This document shows, piece by piece, positions 8,189 to 18,402 of a DNA stretch of 64,000 bases. The notes beneath the pieces are model-generated. The model ran no database searches. It worked only from the letters and a program-made list of their open reading frames with translations, and was not told the origin of the DNA. A program made the translations under genes and the position numbers. The DNA comes from Deltaproteobacteria bacterium. GTDB lineage: Bacteria > Myxococcota_A > UBA9042. The DNA lies in assembly GCA_020632665.1 (NCBI GenBank), contig JACKFC010000009.1:62001-126000 (forward strand), in the 5' to 3' direction. Each line of letters opens with the position of its first letter. Position 1 is the first letter of the stretch.

Positions 8189-9619
8189 TCAATCGTCGTC
8201 GGGCACCGCCTCGAGATGTCGAAGCGCGGCCTGCAGCGCGGCGTCGGCATCGCCACCGGCGAGTTGCACGTCGAGCGCGGCGTCGAGCGCGGCGCGAAAA
8301 ACCGGCCCCGGACGATGTCCGAGCGCCATCAGCGCGCGACCGTCGACGTGGGGCTCCGGCCACCACTGCGCACGCGGCGTGGTGGCGCGGAGGCGGCGCA
8401 GGCCACGGAGCCACGGTCGCGCAGCCGCTGGCCAGGCCGACGCGACGTCGGCCTCGGCGAGGAGGAGGCGGAGCGCCGCGTCGGCTTGGTCTTCTCGTAG
8501 CAGACGGGCCAGGCGCGGATCTGCTGGATCGAGCGGCGGCAGGTGGGCGTGGGGATCGCCGAAGGCCTCGGCGATCGCGCTCGCGAGCCGCCAGATGCCG
8601 GCCAGTTCGCGCAGCGCGGCGGTCGAGAGGCGCAGCTGCTCGCCCAGTTCGGCCAGCGCTCGCCTGGCATCCTCTGGCCGCACCTCCCAGAGCAGACCGG
8701 CGAGGGCGAGCGGGAAGTCGAGGCCGTGGTCGGCGGCGAAGGCGCCGGCATGGTCGGGCACGGCGTCGTCCCAGCGAACGCCGGCACAGAGCGCCGCCAA
8801 CCGCTCGGCCGCCCGATGCAGACCGGGGTCGCGGGCGGCCAGCGACGGGAAGAGGACCTCGGCCAACGCGAGTTCGGCGAGCAGACGAATCGCGTCGGCC
8901 GCGTGGGGTGGTCGCAGCATCCCCTCGAGCTCGGCGGAGATCCGCTCGGCCGAGATCTGCGCCAAGGTCGCGCCGCGCTCCCGGATCGCCGCGGCGGTGG
9001 TGGCCTCGATCCGCAGGCCGAAGCGGGCGGCGAAGCGGACGGCGCGGGCCAAGCGCAAGGCGTCTTCCTCGAAGCGCTCGGCCGGGTCCCCAATCGCGCG
9101 CAGCACACCGGCGGCGAGGTCTTCGAGGCCACCGACGAGGTCGACGATCTCGGCCCGCTCGGCGGTGCTGCCGTCCTCGGCGAGCGGATCGAGCAGCAGG
9201 CCGTTGAGGGTGAAGTCGCGCCGCAAGACGTCTTCGCGCGCGTCGGTGAAGCGCACAGCGTCGGGTCGCCGGCCGTCGCTATAGCCGACGTCGGCGCGGA
9301 AGGTCGCGACTTCGATATCGATCGTCTCGTCTCCCTCGCTCTGTAGGACGCGCACCACGCCGAAGGCGGCGCCGACCTGGGCGACGCGGCGGAAGCAGGC
9401 GGTGACCTCCTCGGGCCGCGCCGAGGTCGCGACGTCGTAGTCCTTCGGTGGCAGGCCGAGCACCAGATCCCGAACGCAGCCGCCGACCAAATAGGCCGCG
9501 TGGCCGGCCTGCCGCAGCTCGCGGACCACGGCGATAGCGGCACGCGGCATCGGCCCGTCCGGCAAGGCGACGTGGCGGCGCGCGCGGATCGAAGCTGCTT
9601 CGCGATCGCGGCTGGACAC
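8189..9619 (-). CDS. tRNA nucleotidyltransferase / poly(A) polymerase family (CCA-adding type)
   Basis: 476 residues, class II nucleotidyltransferase. The head has GGCVRD (residues 46-51) and the metal-binding DYD (60-62), followed by the RRDFTLNGL motif and the neck signature AERFEEDALRLARAVRFAARFGL. These add CCA to tRNA 3' ends or A tails to RNA. No HD phosphohydrolase domain is evident at the C-terminus. GTG 9619 is chosen because GAGGAGG lies 4 bases upstream; an internal ATG at 9550 has no such site. CCA-adding enzyme is the more likely role, but some relatives split CCA into separate enzymes or act as poly(A) polymerase. Confidence 0.85.
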   Translation of the reverse strand: MSSRDREAASIRARRHVALPDGPMPRAAIAVVRELRQAGHAAYLVGGCVRDLVLGLPPKDYDVATSARPEEVTACFRRVAQVGAAFGVVRVLQSEGDETIDIEVATFRADVGYSDGRRPDAVRFTDAREDVLRRDFTLNGLLLDPLAEDGSTAERAEIVDLVGGLEDLAAGVLRAIGDPAERFEEDALRLARAVRFAARFGLRIEATTAAAIRERGATLAQISAERISAELEGMLRPPHAADAIRLLAELALAEVLFPSLAARDPGLHRAAERLAALCAGVRWDDAVPDHAGAFAADHGLDFPLALAGLLWEVRPEDARRALAELGEQLRLSTAALRELAGIWRLASAIAEAFGDPHAHLPPLDPADPRLARLLREDQADAALRLLLAEADVASAWPAAARPWLRGLRRLRATTPRAQWWPEPHVDGRALMALGHRPGPVFRAALDAALDVQLAGGDADAALQAALRHLEAVPDDD

Positions 9620-9712
9620 GCTGCCTCCTCTCGGCCCCAGATCGGGCCATAGGGGGCGCGAGCATGCCAGCCCGGCGGGTCGCGGCAAACCGCAAAGCGG
9701 CGGCCAGCTGCG

Positions 9713-9742
9713 TTGGACGGATCGAGGGGGCGCTGCTAGAGT
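9713..9742 (+). promoter_or_regulatory. Possible promoter for the giant lipoprotein
   Basis: TTGGAC (9713) and TAGAGT (9737) with an 18-base spacer, 85 bases before ATG 9828. The -10 fits the TAGnnT form seen elsewhere in the window; the -35 is weaker. Confidence 0.35.
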
Positions 9743-9827
9743 TCCGCGTTCGAATGCGGTGTGCGGGGCCGTCTCCGGCAAGCCCCGGCCACGAGCGCGT
9801 TCGCCCCTGCCAAGTACGGAGTCTCGA

Positions 9828-12800
9828 ATGCTTCTGCGCCCCGCCCCAGCGACCCGCGCCCTCCGCGGAATCCTGCCGCTGGTGCTGATGATCTCGGCCG
9901 CCTGCTCGACGGACAACGGCACACAGTCGACCGATGCCTCCGTACTGGACACGAGCGGGGACGCCGAAGACATCGACGAGGTCTTCCTGATCCCGACCTT
10001 CGATCCGACCCTCGAAGCCGACGTCACGACCGGAAACGTGCCTTTGACGGTCAAGTTCACCTTCGAGCCCAACGCCGACGTCGACGCCAGCGAGTTCTTC
10101 TACACCTGGGAGTTCGGCGACGGCGACGTGGTCGAGGTCAACCCGGACAGCCAGCCCGAGCTGGTCGGCGGGATGGAGCATACCTTCAAGTACAAGGGTC
10201 TGTTCCCGACCCGCGTGACCATGACCTGGAAGCGGAACCTCAAGCTGAGCAAGACCGTCACCAAGGAGATCGAGGTCGTCCAGCCAGCGGACCTCTCGCT
10301 CTCGACGATCGCGCTGCTCGGCTCGTCCGAGCTCAAGCCGGGGCAGAAGATCCGCCTGACGCTCGACGTGCAGAACGACGGCGCCGCGGTCGAGGCGCCG
10401 TTCAAGGTCGCGGTGCTGCTCTCGCAGGACGACACGGCGGACGACAAAGACCTCGTCGCCGGCACGATCGAGCTCCCGGGCATCGGCTCCGGCCTCGAAG
10501 GCACGGCCAAGATCTCGTACACCGAGAAGGCCCCGCTCGAGGTGACGATCCCGGCCGGCATCGGCGACGGCAACTGGTTCGTCATCGTCGACGTCGACCC
10601 CGCTGGCGTCGTGCCCGAGGTCAACAAGCTCGACAACGAGGGCTATGCCACCACCCTGATTCAGATCGACACCACCGTGGTCGAGCCGGCCGACCTGCAG
10701 ATCACCGCTCCCGCCTTCGACGGCGCGGGCACCTACAACGTCGGTGCCACCGCGACCTATACCCTCGACCTGAAGAACGTCGCCAAGGGTGAGGCGAAGA
10801 ACTTCAAGTTCGCGGTCTACCTGAGCAAAGACCAGACGCTGCAGGTCGATCCGAGCGGCAAGAAGGGTGTGGGGGATATCGAGAAGTTCGACATCCTGAT
10901 CACCGATCCGGCGAACTCGACGGTGAAGTCGCTCGCCGGCGGCGCGACGCTGCCGGTCTTCCGTGGCCTCTCGGTGCCGGATGTGCCGGACGGCGCGTAC
11001 TTCCTGATCTCCAGCATCGACATCGGCGACGACGTCTCCGAGCTCGACGAGACCAACAACGTCGCGGTCAGCACGTCGACCCTGACGGTGAAGAAGGAGA
11101 TCATCCAGGGCGTCGACGTCGCGCTGCTCTCGATGGTGGTGAAGCCGAAGGGCACCTACCTCGGCGGCACGATCGGCGTCTCCTGGCACGTCAAGAACAT
11201 CGGCACCGAGCCGAGCCCGAAGTTCCCGGCCACGCTCTACTTCTGCCCGACGGCGGCGCTCTCGAAGGCGCAGTGCGTGATCAACCAGACCTCGTTCGAG
11301 ATCGACCCGCTGGCGGTCGGTGAGGAGAAGACGGGCGTCACCACCGTCACGGTCAACACCAAGACGCCGGTGCAGAATTGGTACCTCTTCCTGCTGATCG
11401 ACCCGAACAACACGATCAGCGAGCTCGACGAAGGCAACAACGTGCAGAAGTGGGACAACCCACCGTTGAAGGTCTCTGCGACCGCGCAGGTCGAGCTGAA
11501 GCCGGAGTCGGTCGGCTACCACCCGGCGAAGGTCGAGGCGGGCGACGAGATCAAGGTCAGCCACAAGATCATCAACTCGGGCTCGACGGGCTCGGGCGCG
11601 ACGACGACGTACTACGTCCTCTCGACCGTGCCGGAGATCAACCTCGCCAACGTGAGCAACGGCAAGAATATCGTGGTCAAGAAGGTCATCGACGCTGGCG
11701 TCGAGGGCCTCGATCAGGCCCAACGCGTCGAGACCATCGTGATCCCCAAGGGCCTCGACCACCTGCTCTCGAAGTTCTACCTCGGCGTCTTCCTCGACGC
11801 CGAGAACGCCGAGAAGACGGACAACAAGGCGAACAACGGCGCGTCTTCGGCGGTGCAGCTCGAGGTCAACAACACCGCGGGCGGCTGCTACGACGACGCC
11901 TACGACAAGGCCCCGGCGACCAACAACACCAGCGACAAGGCCACCGTCCTCGAGCCAGGCACCTACGACAAGCTCGGCAGCTGCGCCAACGAGGATTGGT
12001 ACGCCGTCGAGCTGAACAAGGGCGACTCGCTGGTGGTCAAGCTCTTCGCCGAGGAGATCCTCTGGACCTCGCCGATCCCGGGCGACCTCGACCTCGAGAT
12101 CAGCGACCCCAACGGCGTGCTGCTCGACGCGCAGAAGAGCCTGGGCCTGGCCAAGCAGGCGGTCGCGCTGACGGTGAAGAGCGCCGGTGCGTACAAGATC
12201 CGGGTCAGCCCGAATATCTCGGGCGTCCTGGCGCACTACGCGCTGCAGGTGCAGGTCGATCCGCCGCCGGCCGGCATCGACCTCTTCGGTAGCCACCTCT
12301 CGGCCTCGCCCGCCGCCGCCTACCCGGGCGGTCTGGTCAAGGCCAAGCTCAGCCTGACCAACCTCGGCGCGACGGCAGCCGGCAAGTTCTCGATCCGCTA
12401 CGTCCTCTCGGCCGACAGCAAGATCGAGGCGACCGACACCGTGCTCAAGCTGGTCGAGCGCAAGGAGGGCCTCGGCGCGGCCGAGACCGTCGAGCTGCTG
12501 GAGAATATCGTGCTGCCCGTCGTCGGCGGCGGGAAGTACTACCTGGGCGTCATGGTCGACGTGAAGAACGAGGTCGCCGAGACCAACGAGACCAACAACA
12601 ACACGGCCAGCAACACCGTGACGCTGAACAGCCAGATCGCCTGCGCGACCGATGCCTTCTCGGGCAATCACACCGTCGGCGACGCGGCGCCGCTGGAGCC
12701 AAAGACGGCCACCTACGACAAGCTCAACATCTGCCCGGGCCTCGAGGATTGGTTCAAGATCGAGCTGCCCAAGGGCATGGCCTTCTCGGTGAAGGTGAAC

Positions 12801-15689
12801 TGGACGCAGAAGGCGGGCGCCGGCCTGGTCGGCCTGCAGATCGTCGACGGCTCCGGCAAGGGCGTCGTCGCGGGCACCGCGAATCCCTTCGATCCGGTCG
12901 CCAAGATCCCGTACCTGCAGGTCGGCGGCACCTACTACCTGCACACCTACGTCCTGCCGCTCGGCAGCAAGCCGGCCGAGCCGTACGACTACGGTCTCGA
13001 GGTGACGATCGCCGATCCGGACCCCTCGGACGTCTGCCTCGCCGACGTCTACGAGTCGAACAACGCGGCCGACTCGGCGGTCGAGCTCGGCTGCGGCATC
13101 GCCAGCAATACGCTGTGCATCGGCGACGAGGATTGGTTCTACCTCGACCTGGAGAAGGACGAGTCGATCAAGATCATCTTCGACCACCAGGGCTCGGGCT
13201 TCGAGTTCGCGATCTACGACAATCCCAAGCTCGCCGCGCTGCAGAAGGTCGGCGACGTCGGCACCATCGACTTCACCGCGAAGGAGAAGGGCACCTACCA
13301 CATGCGGGCCTCGTACAAGGTCGCCGGCGCCAAGCCGGGCGGCACCTTCGCCTACACGCTGACCGTCGACGGCGGCAAAGGCATCGACCTGCTGCCGAAG
13401 ATCAAGAGCATCTTCCCGAATAGCGTGGTCCAGGGCGAGGACGCGTACCTCACCACGACGCTCTCGAACGCCTGCAAGGACGCCTCGCCCGACTTCCACT
13501 ACGGCTGGTACTTCAGCACCGACGACAAGTTCGACGCCGGCGACCCGCTGATGCTGGAGAAGGCGCAGAAGGGCCTCGGCGCCAAGGCGGCGGTGGACGT
13601 CGACGACAAGGTCCCGGTGCCGACCGAGGCCAAGCCCGGACCGGCGTGGCTCTTCCTCAAGATCGACAACCAGGACGAGGTCGTCGAGAGCCAGGAGCTG
13701 AACAATACGGCGTCGCAGACGATGACGGTGGTCAAGCTCTGCCTGCCGGACGCGCTCGAGCCGAACAATACGCCGACGCTGGCGCAGCCGCTGGAGATCG
13801 GCAAGGTCGAGGACCTGGCCGTCTGCCCCTACGAGCTGGACTGGTACAAGATCACGGTCGAGAAGGACGAGTACCTCACCGTGACCGCCAACTTCGTGCA
13901 CGAAGACGGCGACCTCGACCTGCGCCTCTACAAGCCCGGCAAGTTCGGCAGCGCCGTCGCCTCGGCGGCGACCAAGAAGGCGCCGGAGCAGCTCGTCTAC
14001 AAGGCCCCCGAGGCCGGGACGCTCTACCTCCGCGTCGGCGGCTTCACCGGCGATACCAACGTCTACAGCCTGCAGGTCTGCAAGAGCATGACCGGCGCCT
14101 GCGTCGATTGTCCGAGCGACCTCTACTGCCCCGAGGGTTCGTTCTGCGCCGAGGGCGGCGTCTGCAAGGAGCTCGGCTGCACCATCGGCAAGGACGAGAC
14201 CTGCGACGACGGCAACGGCTGCACCAAGGACGCCTGCGTCGCCGGCAAGGGCTGCGAGAATACGCCGGTCGCCGAGGAGACCCCGTGCTCCGACGGTGAC
14301 GCCTGCACGTTGGGTGAAGCCTGCGACGCCGCTGGCGCGTGCAAGTCGCCGGCGTTCACTTCGCTGCAGCAGGCCTTCGGCGAAGGCGGCACCCGCGGTG
14401 GCGATATGGTCGTGCTCGACCACGACTCGACGCTCTACGTCGGCAGCGCGCTCGGCAAGGACGGCAAGGGCCGGGTCGGCACGATCTGGCGCAACGACGG
14501 CCTGAAGACCAGCTGGGGTGCGACCATCGCGCCGCAGGGCTGGGGCGAAGTCCACCTCGCCGGCGCGGTGACGCGCGTCACGGCCGGTGATGTCGCCGTC
14601 GTCGGCTACGTCGCGCTGCCGATGGCCTCGACCGCGGCGATGCTGCCCGAGGCCTCGACCGCCACCGCGCTGGCGATCCCCGAGATGTGGACCGAGACGA
14701 CGGCCTACTTCGCCCACGTCGACGGCCAGACCGGTGCGGTGCTGCACGGCGTCGCCTTCACCGGCATGGACGCCGGCAAGAGCGGCCTGCGCGACGTGAT
14801 CGCCTCGGGCAGCGGTTTCGTCGCCGTCGGCCACGCCGCTGCTGCCAAGGGTGCGGACGGGATCGACGCCTGGATCGTCGGCCTCGACGTCAAGGGCGGC
14901 AAGACCTGGGAGCTGCGCATCGGCGGCGCCGGTGACGACGCCTTCCATGCCGTCGCGCCGCTACCGGGCGGTGGTTGGGTCGCGGTCGGTCAGGACAGCG
15001 ACGGCAAGGGCAAGCAGCACGGCTTGGTCGCGCTGATCGGTGCCGATGGCAAGCTCGGCTGGAGCAAGACCTACAGCACCGTGGCGAGCTGGGCCGCGCT
15101 GCACGACGTCGCGGTCGAGGTCGACGGGCGCATCGTCGCGGTCGGCGCGACCGACGAGCTCGAGGTCGGCGGCCTCGCCAAGCTGCAGCCCTGGCTGCTC
15201 ATGATCGCCGGCGCCAAGCTGGGTGCGGAGGGCACCGCCACGCAGAAGGTGACGAAGATCCCGGGCACCGGCGGCTTCGGCCTGCTGAACAGCATCTTCG
15301 TTCGCGCCGACGGCCTGATCTTGGGCGGCGCCGCCACGGGCGTCGACGCCACGCTCGGCCTCGAGGGCCTGATCTGGCGCACCGACGCGGCGGGCGCGGT
15401 CAAGGCCGCCTACTCGCTCGGCAGCACGAGCAAGGGCAGCCACGACGTGGTGATGCGCGCCGGCGTGTGGAACGACGTCACCCGCGGCTTCGGCACGGCG
15501 GGCGCGCAGTCGACCGTCGCCTCGGCGCACTACGAGATGCGCATCGCGCCGCCGAAGGCGACCTGCAACGACGGCAACCCGTGCACGGTCGACGCCTGCG
15601 TCGCGCAGACCGGCTGCAAGAACGCCGCGGTTGCCGACGGCACCGCGTGTGGCACGGGTCTGACCTGCCAAGCGGGTCAGTGCAAGTAG
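9828..15689 (+). CDS. Giant secreted lipoprotein with PKD, CARDB, PPC and propeller-like domains
   Basis: 1953 residues with a lipoprotein signal (SAAC, lipid Cys26). In order: a PKD-like domain (about 65-154, WEFGDG); four CARDB-like adhesion domains (about 155-680), each ending in a VDxxNxVxExDExNN-type pattern; a PPC-like domain (about 686-811); a fifth CARDB (815-935); two PPC domains (938-1184); a sixth CARDB (1186-1303); a fourth PPC (1305-1418). Then a Cys-rich stretch (1420-1508), a ~400-residue repeat region with GAGDDAFHAVAPLPGGGW-like blades suggesting a beta-propeller, and a short Cys-rich end. PPC domains recur as EDWYxxEL motifs. Cell-surface adhesion or matrix binding is inferred from the modules; the ligand is unknown. 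ATG 9828 places the signal at the N-terminus. Confidence 0.8.
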   Translation: MLLRPAPATRALRGILPLVLMISAACSTDNGTQSTDASVLDTSGDAEDIDEVFLIPTFDPTLEADVTTGNVPLTVKFTFEPNADVDASEFFYTWEFGDGDVVEVNPDSQPELVGGMEHTFKYKGLFPTRVTMTWKRNLKLSKTVTKEIEVVQPADLSLSTIALLGSSELKPGQKIRLTLDVQNDGAAVEAPFKVAVLLSQDDTADDKDLVAGTIELPGIGSGLEGTAKISYTEKAPLEVTIPAGIGDGNWFVIVDVDPAGVVPEVNKLDNEGYATTLIQIDTTVVEPADLQITAPAFDGAGTYNVGATATYTLDLKNVAKGEAKNFKFAVYLSKDQTLQVDPSGKKGVGDIEKFDILITDPANSTVKSLAGGATLPVFRGLSVPDVPDGAYFLISSIDIGDDVSELDETNNVAVSTSTLTVKKEIIQGVDVALLSMVVKPKGTYLGGTIGVSWHVKNIGTEPSPKFPATLYFCPTAALSKAQCVINQTSFEIDPLAVGEEKTGVTTVTVNTKTPVQNWYLFLLIDPNNTISELDEGNNVQKWDNPPLKVSATAQVELKPESVGYHPAKVEAGDEIKVSHKIINSGSTGSGATTTYYVLSTVPEINLANVSNGKNIVVKKVIDAGVEGLDQAQRVETIVIPKGLDHLLSKFYLGVFLDAENAEKTDNKANNGASSAVQLEVNNTAGGCYDDAYDKAPATNNTSDKATVLEPGTYDKLGSCANEDWYAVELNKGDSLVVKLFAEEILWTSPIPGDLDLEISDPNGVLLDAQKSLGLAKQAVALTVKSAGAYKIRVSPNISGVLAHYALQVQVDPPPAGIDLFGSHLSASPAAAYPGGLVKAKLSLTNLGATAAGKFSIRYVLSADSKIEATDTVLKLVERKEGLGAAETVELLENIVLPVVGGGKYYLGVMVDVKNEVAETNETNNNTASNTVTLNSQIACATDAFSGNHTVGDAAPLEPKTATYDKLNICPGLEDWFKIELPKGMAFSVKVNWTQKAGAGLVGLQIVDGSGKGVVAGTANPFDPVAKIPYLQVGGTYYLHTYVLPLGSKPAEPYDYGLEVTIADPDPSDVCLADVYESNNAADSAVELGCGIASNTLCIGDEDWFYLDLEKDESIKIIFDHQGSGFEFAIYDNPKLAALQKVGDVGTIDFTAKEKGTYHMRASYKVAGAKPGGTFAYTLTVDGGKGIDLLPKIKSIFPNSVVQGEDAYLTTTLSNACKDASPDFHYGWYFSTDDKFDAGDPLMLEKAQKGLGAKAAVDVDDKVPVPTEAKPGPAWLFLKIDNQDEVVESQELNNTASQTMTVVKLCLPDALEPNNTPTLAQPLEIGKVEDLAVCPYELDWYKITVEKDEYLTVTANFVHEDGDLDLRLYKPGKFGSAVASAATKKAPEQLVYKAPEAGTLYLRVGGFTGDTNVYSLQVCKSMTGACVDCPSDLYCPEGSFCAEGGVCKELGCTIGKDETCDDGNGCTKDACVAGKGCENTPVAEETPCSDGDACTLGEACDAAGACKSPAFTSLQQAFGEGGTRGGDMVVLDHDSTLYVGSALGKDGKGRVGTIWRNDGLKTSWGATIAPQGWGEVHLAGAVTRVTAGDVAVVGYVALPMASTAAMLPEASTATALAIPEMWTETTAYFAHVDGQTGAVLHGVAFTGMDAGKSGLRDVIASGSGFVAVGHAAAAKGADGIDAWIVGLDVKGGKTWELRIGGAGDDAFHAVAPLPGGGWVAVGQDSDGKGKQHGLVALIGADGKLGWSKTYSTVASWAALHDVAVEVDGRIVAVGATDELEVGGLAKLQPWLLMIAGAKLGAEGTATQKVTKIPGTGGFGLLNSIFVRADGLILGGAATGVDATLGLEGLIWRTDAAGAVKAAYSLGSTSKGSHDVVMRAGVWNDVTRGFGTAGAQSTVASAHYEMRIAPPKATCNDGNPCTVDACVAQTGCKNAAVADGTACGTGLTCQAGQCK

Positions 15690-15725
15690 CGTGAGCGCCG
15701 CGCTGGCGGCGCCAAAGGCTCCGAG

Positions 15726-18356
15726 ATGGCGAAGAACAAGAAGAGCGGCCGCGCGGCGGGTCCGATCCTGCCCCGCCTGCCGCGAGCGGAAGATGCCGCG
15801 CTGCAGGCGATGAGCCCGGACGCGTTGTGGCAACACGGCGAGGAGCAGGAAGCGGCCTTCGACTACGAGGCGGCCCGCATCGCCTACCGTGAAGCAACGC
15901 GGCGCACCTCGGGACGCGCGGGATTGGAACGCCTGCTCGGGCTGGCACAATTCCTGGTCGAGCGCTACGGCCAATTCCCCGAGGTCGCCGGCTGGCTCGA
16001 CGACGCTGAATTCGACCCCGGCGCGCACGACGACGCCACCCATCGCGCCCTGGCCGTCCTGGTCGCGCGTGCGGCCGCCGAGGCCGGCCACCCTCGCTTG
16101 GCGGAGCTCGACGCGACCCTGGCCGAGCGGGGCGAGCCCAGCAGCCTCGGCCGACGCGCCGAGGCGATGCTGCAGGACGGCCGCGGTGACGCGGCGCTCG
16201 CGCTGCTGCTACGCCACCGTGGCCGGCTCGCGCCGCTCTCTCCGGCGGCGCGGCTGCTCGAGCTGCTCGAGGCGCAGGCCGGTCAGGCGGCGGAGCAAGC
16301 GTTGCAGCCGGCCGTTGCGGCGCTGCAGGCGCGCGACCTGGTGGCGCTCGACGCGGCGTTGGCCGAGGCGCAGCGCTTCGCCTCCACAGCGGCCTACCGC
16401 GGGCTGCGGGCGCGCCGCGAGGCCCTCGCCGACGCGCTCGAAGCCGAATCGCTGCGCGCGGCGATCGGCGCCGCCCTGGACGCGGACGATCTCGACGCCG
16501 CGGTCACGGCGGCGCAGACCTTGGGCGGCCACCGCGCCGGCACCGACGCCGACCGCAGCACGCTCGCCGCGCTGCAGCGCAAGGTCGCCGTGCGGACCCG
16601 CGACGCGGTCCTTACCCGCGCGGCCGAGGCGGAAGGCGAGGCGCGGCTGCGGGCGCTGCTCGACCTATTCGCGCCGGAGATCGTGGCGCTGGGCGCCCCG
16701 GCGCTGCCGCAGGTCCTCGCCGCAGAGTGGACGACCCTGCAGCAGGCCGCAGGCGCGCTGGAACCGGCTACGCTCGCGACGCTCCTGCCCGGCGTACAGG
16801 GCTTGCATCGGCTCCGGCTCGCGGTCGAGCGCGGCGAACGCGACGCCGCAGTGGCCTTGCTCGAGGCGATCCCGCTCGCCTTGCGTGAACTCGAGGCGCC
16901 GAGGCTGGCGCGAAGCTGGCAGCGCGAACGCGAGCAGGCGGCTCAGAACGCGCGCCTACGCGAAGTCGTGGCTGCCGCACGGGCGTTGCTCGCCGCGGGC
17001 GAGCCCGAGAGCGCGGCAGAGGCCCTCGACGGCAGCCCGGACCACCACGATCCGAGTGTCCGCGCGCTCCGCGAGGCGATCACCGAGCAGCTGCTGCGGG
17101 ACCAGCAGCGCGAACGGCTGATCCGCGAGGTCGATCGGGCCGAGCACGGCGGCCGCCTCTTCGCCGCACGCCGCGCCCTGGCGCAACTCGAGGCGCTCGA
17201 TGACGACGGCGCCGCGATCGCCGCCGAACGGGGCCCTGCGCTGCTGGAGCGGGCCGCGAAGGAGCTGCGCGCCACGCCGATCCCACCCTTCAACCTCGCG
17301 CTCGGCGAAGGCCCGCTGGCGGTCGGCTTCGGCGCCGATCGCTTGGTCTTGGTCGCCGATCGGCTCTGGCTCGGCGTGAACGTCGAGACGCGCGGCATCG
17401 CGCCCTTCCAGCTCCCCGAAGGTTGGCCCCTCGACGCCACGCTGCCGTGCCGCATCGGCGCGCGCCACGGCCGCACCCGGGCGCTGGGCTCGAGCCTGGG
17501 TCGGTTGGTCGCCTACGAAGCCGAGCCCGGCGGTCGACCGGAGATCGTGCAGGCGCGTCCGCTCGGCGACCTGCTCCGCGGCGAGGCCGAGATCCTGGCC
17601 ACGGCGCTCGAACCGGACGCCGACCGCTTGGCCTTGCTCGCCCTGCCCCGCGGTGAGGCCATCCCGTCGATCGTGCACATCGACGCGGCCACCTTCGAGG
17701 TCGAGAGCCGGCAGCGCTTCAAGCCGCCGCTCCGCGGGCTCTGCGGTGTGGCCAACGATCCCGAGGGGCTGCTGGTGACGACGGCGCAGGCGGCGCGACG
17801 CAAGCGCGAGTTCGCCCTCGCCTCGGTGGACCTCGCCGGCAAGCCGCTGCTGCGCTTCGACCAGCAGACGCTGAGCGAGCCACTGCTCGATATTCGTCGC
17901 GCGATCGCCTGGCCGCAGGAAGAGATGCTCTTCGCGAGCTACTCGATGTTCGACTTCTTCGCCGCCGACCGGGTCCACCAGGAGCCCTCGCTCTTGGTGC
18001 TGCGGCAGGGGCGGATCGTCTTCGCCTCGGCCGAGCTGCGGCGACGCTTCGCGCCGAACGCGGCGATCACGGTCGACCACCCATGGGCGCTCGATCGCGA
18101 GACTGGACGCCTCTTCTTCGCGGCGTTGCCGCGCGATGAGCAAGACGCCGACGCCAGTTTGCTCGGCGTCGACGCGCGCACGCTGCGCCCGGATCTGCCC
18201 ATCGCCTTGTCGGGTGTGCAGCGGGTGCTCTCGATCGACGCCCTCCCCGATGGCGCCGTCGCGCTCTGCCGCCTGCGCGCCGGGGGCCACGCGATCGCCC
18301 GTGCCCGTCGCGATGGCGCGAATATCGCGTTGACGATCGACAAGCTGCCAGTCTAA
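15726..18356 (+). CDS. Unknown large protein: helical repeats plus beta-rich C-terminal half
   Basis: 876 residues, family not recognised. It begins with a basic stretch (MAKNKKSGR) and has no signal peptide, so it is probably cytosolic. Residues about 35-510 are Ala/Leu/Glu/Arg-rich helices with TPR-like spacing (FDYEAARIAYREATRR, GDAALALLLRHRGRLA). Residues about 520-876 are strand-rich, with recurring 'value then label' blocks (ADRLVLVADRLWLGVN, DRLALLALPRG, GRLFFAALPRDE) that suggest a beta-propeller. AAAGG precedes the ATG. It lies 36 bases after the giant lipoprotein, with a GC hairpin (15695-15712) between them. A scaffold role is only a guess from architecture. Confidence 0.65.
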   Translation: MAKNKKSGRAAGPILPRLPRAEDAALQAMSPDALWQHGEEQEAAFDYEAARIAYREATRRTSGRAGLERLLGLAQFLVERYGQFPEVAGWLDDAEFDPGAHDDATHRALAVLVARAAAEAGHPRLAELDATLAERGEPSSLGRRAEAMLQDGRGDAALALLLRHRGRLAPLSPAARLLELLEAQAGQAAEQALQPAVAALQARDLVALDAALAEAQRFASTAAYRGLRARREALADALEAESLRAAIGAALDADDLDAAVTAAQTLGGHRAGTDADRSTLAALQRKVAVRTRDAVLTRAAEAEGEARLRALLDLFAPEIVALGAPALPQVLAAEWTTLQQAAGALEPATLATLLPGVQGLHRLRLAVERGERDAAVALLEAIPLALRELEAPRLARSWQREREQAAQNARLREVVAAARALLAAGEPESAAEALDGSPDHHDPSVRALREAITEQLLRDQQRERLIREVDRAEHGGRLFAARRALAQLEALDDDGAAIAAERGPALLERAAKELRATPIPPFNLALGEGPLAVGFGADRLVLVADRLWLGVNVETRGIAPFQLPEGWPLDATLPCRIGARHGRTRALGSSLGRLVAYEAEPGGRPEIVQARPLGDLLRGEAEILATALEPDADRLALLALPRGEAIPSIVHIDAATFEVESRQRFKPPLRGLCGVANDPEGLLVTTAQAARRKREFALASVDLAGKPLLRFDQQTLSEPLLDIRRAIAWPQEEMLFASYSMFDFFAADRVHQEPSLLVLRQGRIVFASAELRRRFAPNAAITVDHPWALDRETGRLFFAALPRDEQDADASLLGVDARTLRPDLPIALSGVQRVLSIDALPDGAVALCRLRAGGHAIARARRDGANIALTIDKLPV

Positions 18357-18402
18357 GGTGCGCGCCCTTTCGGAAGCCAACGTACATCGGCAGGAGAACG
18401 AC

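Noticed and set aside
9279..14948. A very long open frame (1889 codons) on the minus strand, opposite the giant lipoprotein
   Set aside because: It is a shadow produced by the GC-rich codon usage of the real plus-strand gene; its product is Arg/Gly/Asp-rich with no signal or domain.
15695..15712. GC hairpin GCGCCGC-GCTG-GCGGCGC between the giant lipoprotein and the next gene
   Set aside because: No U-tract follows, and the start of the next gene is close; kept only as a remark, not a terminator call.
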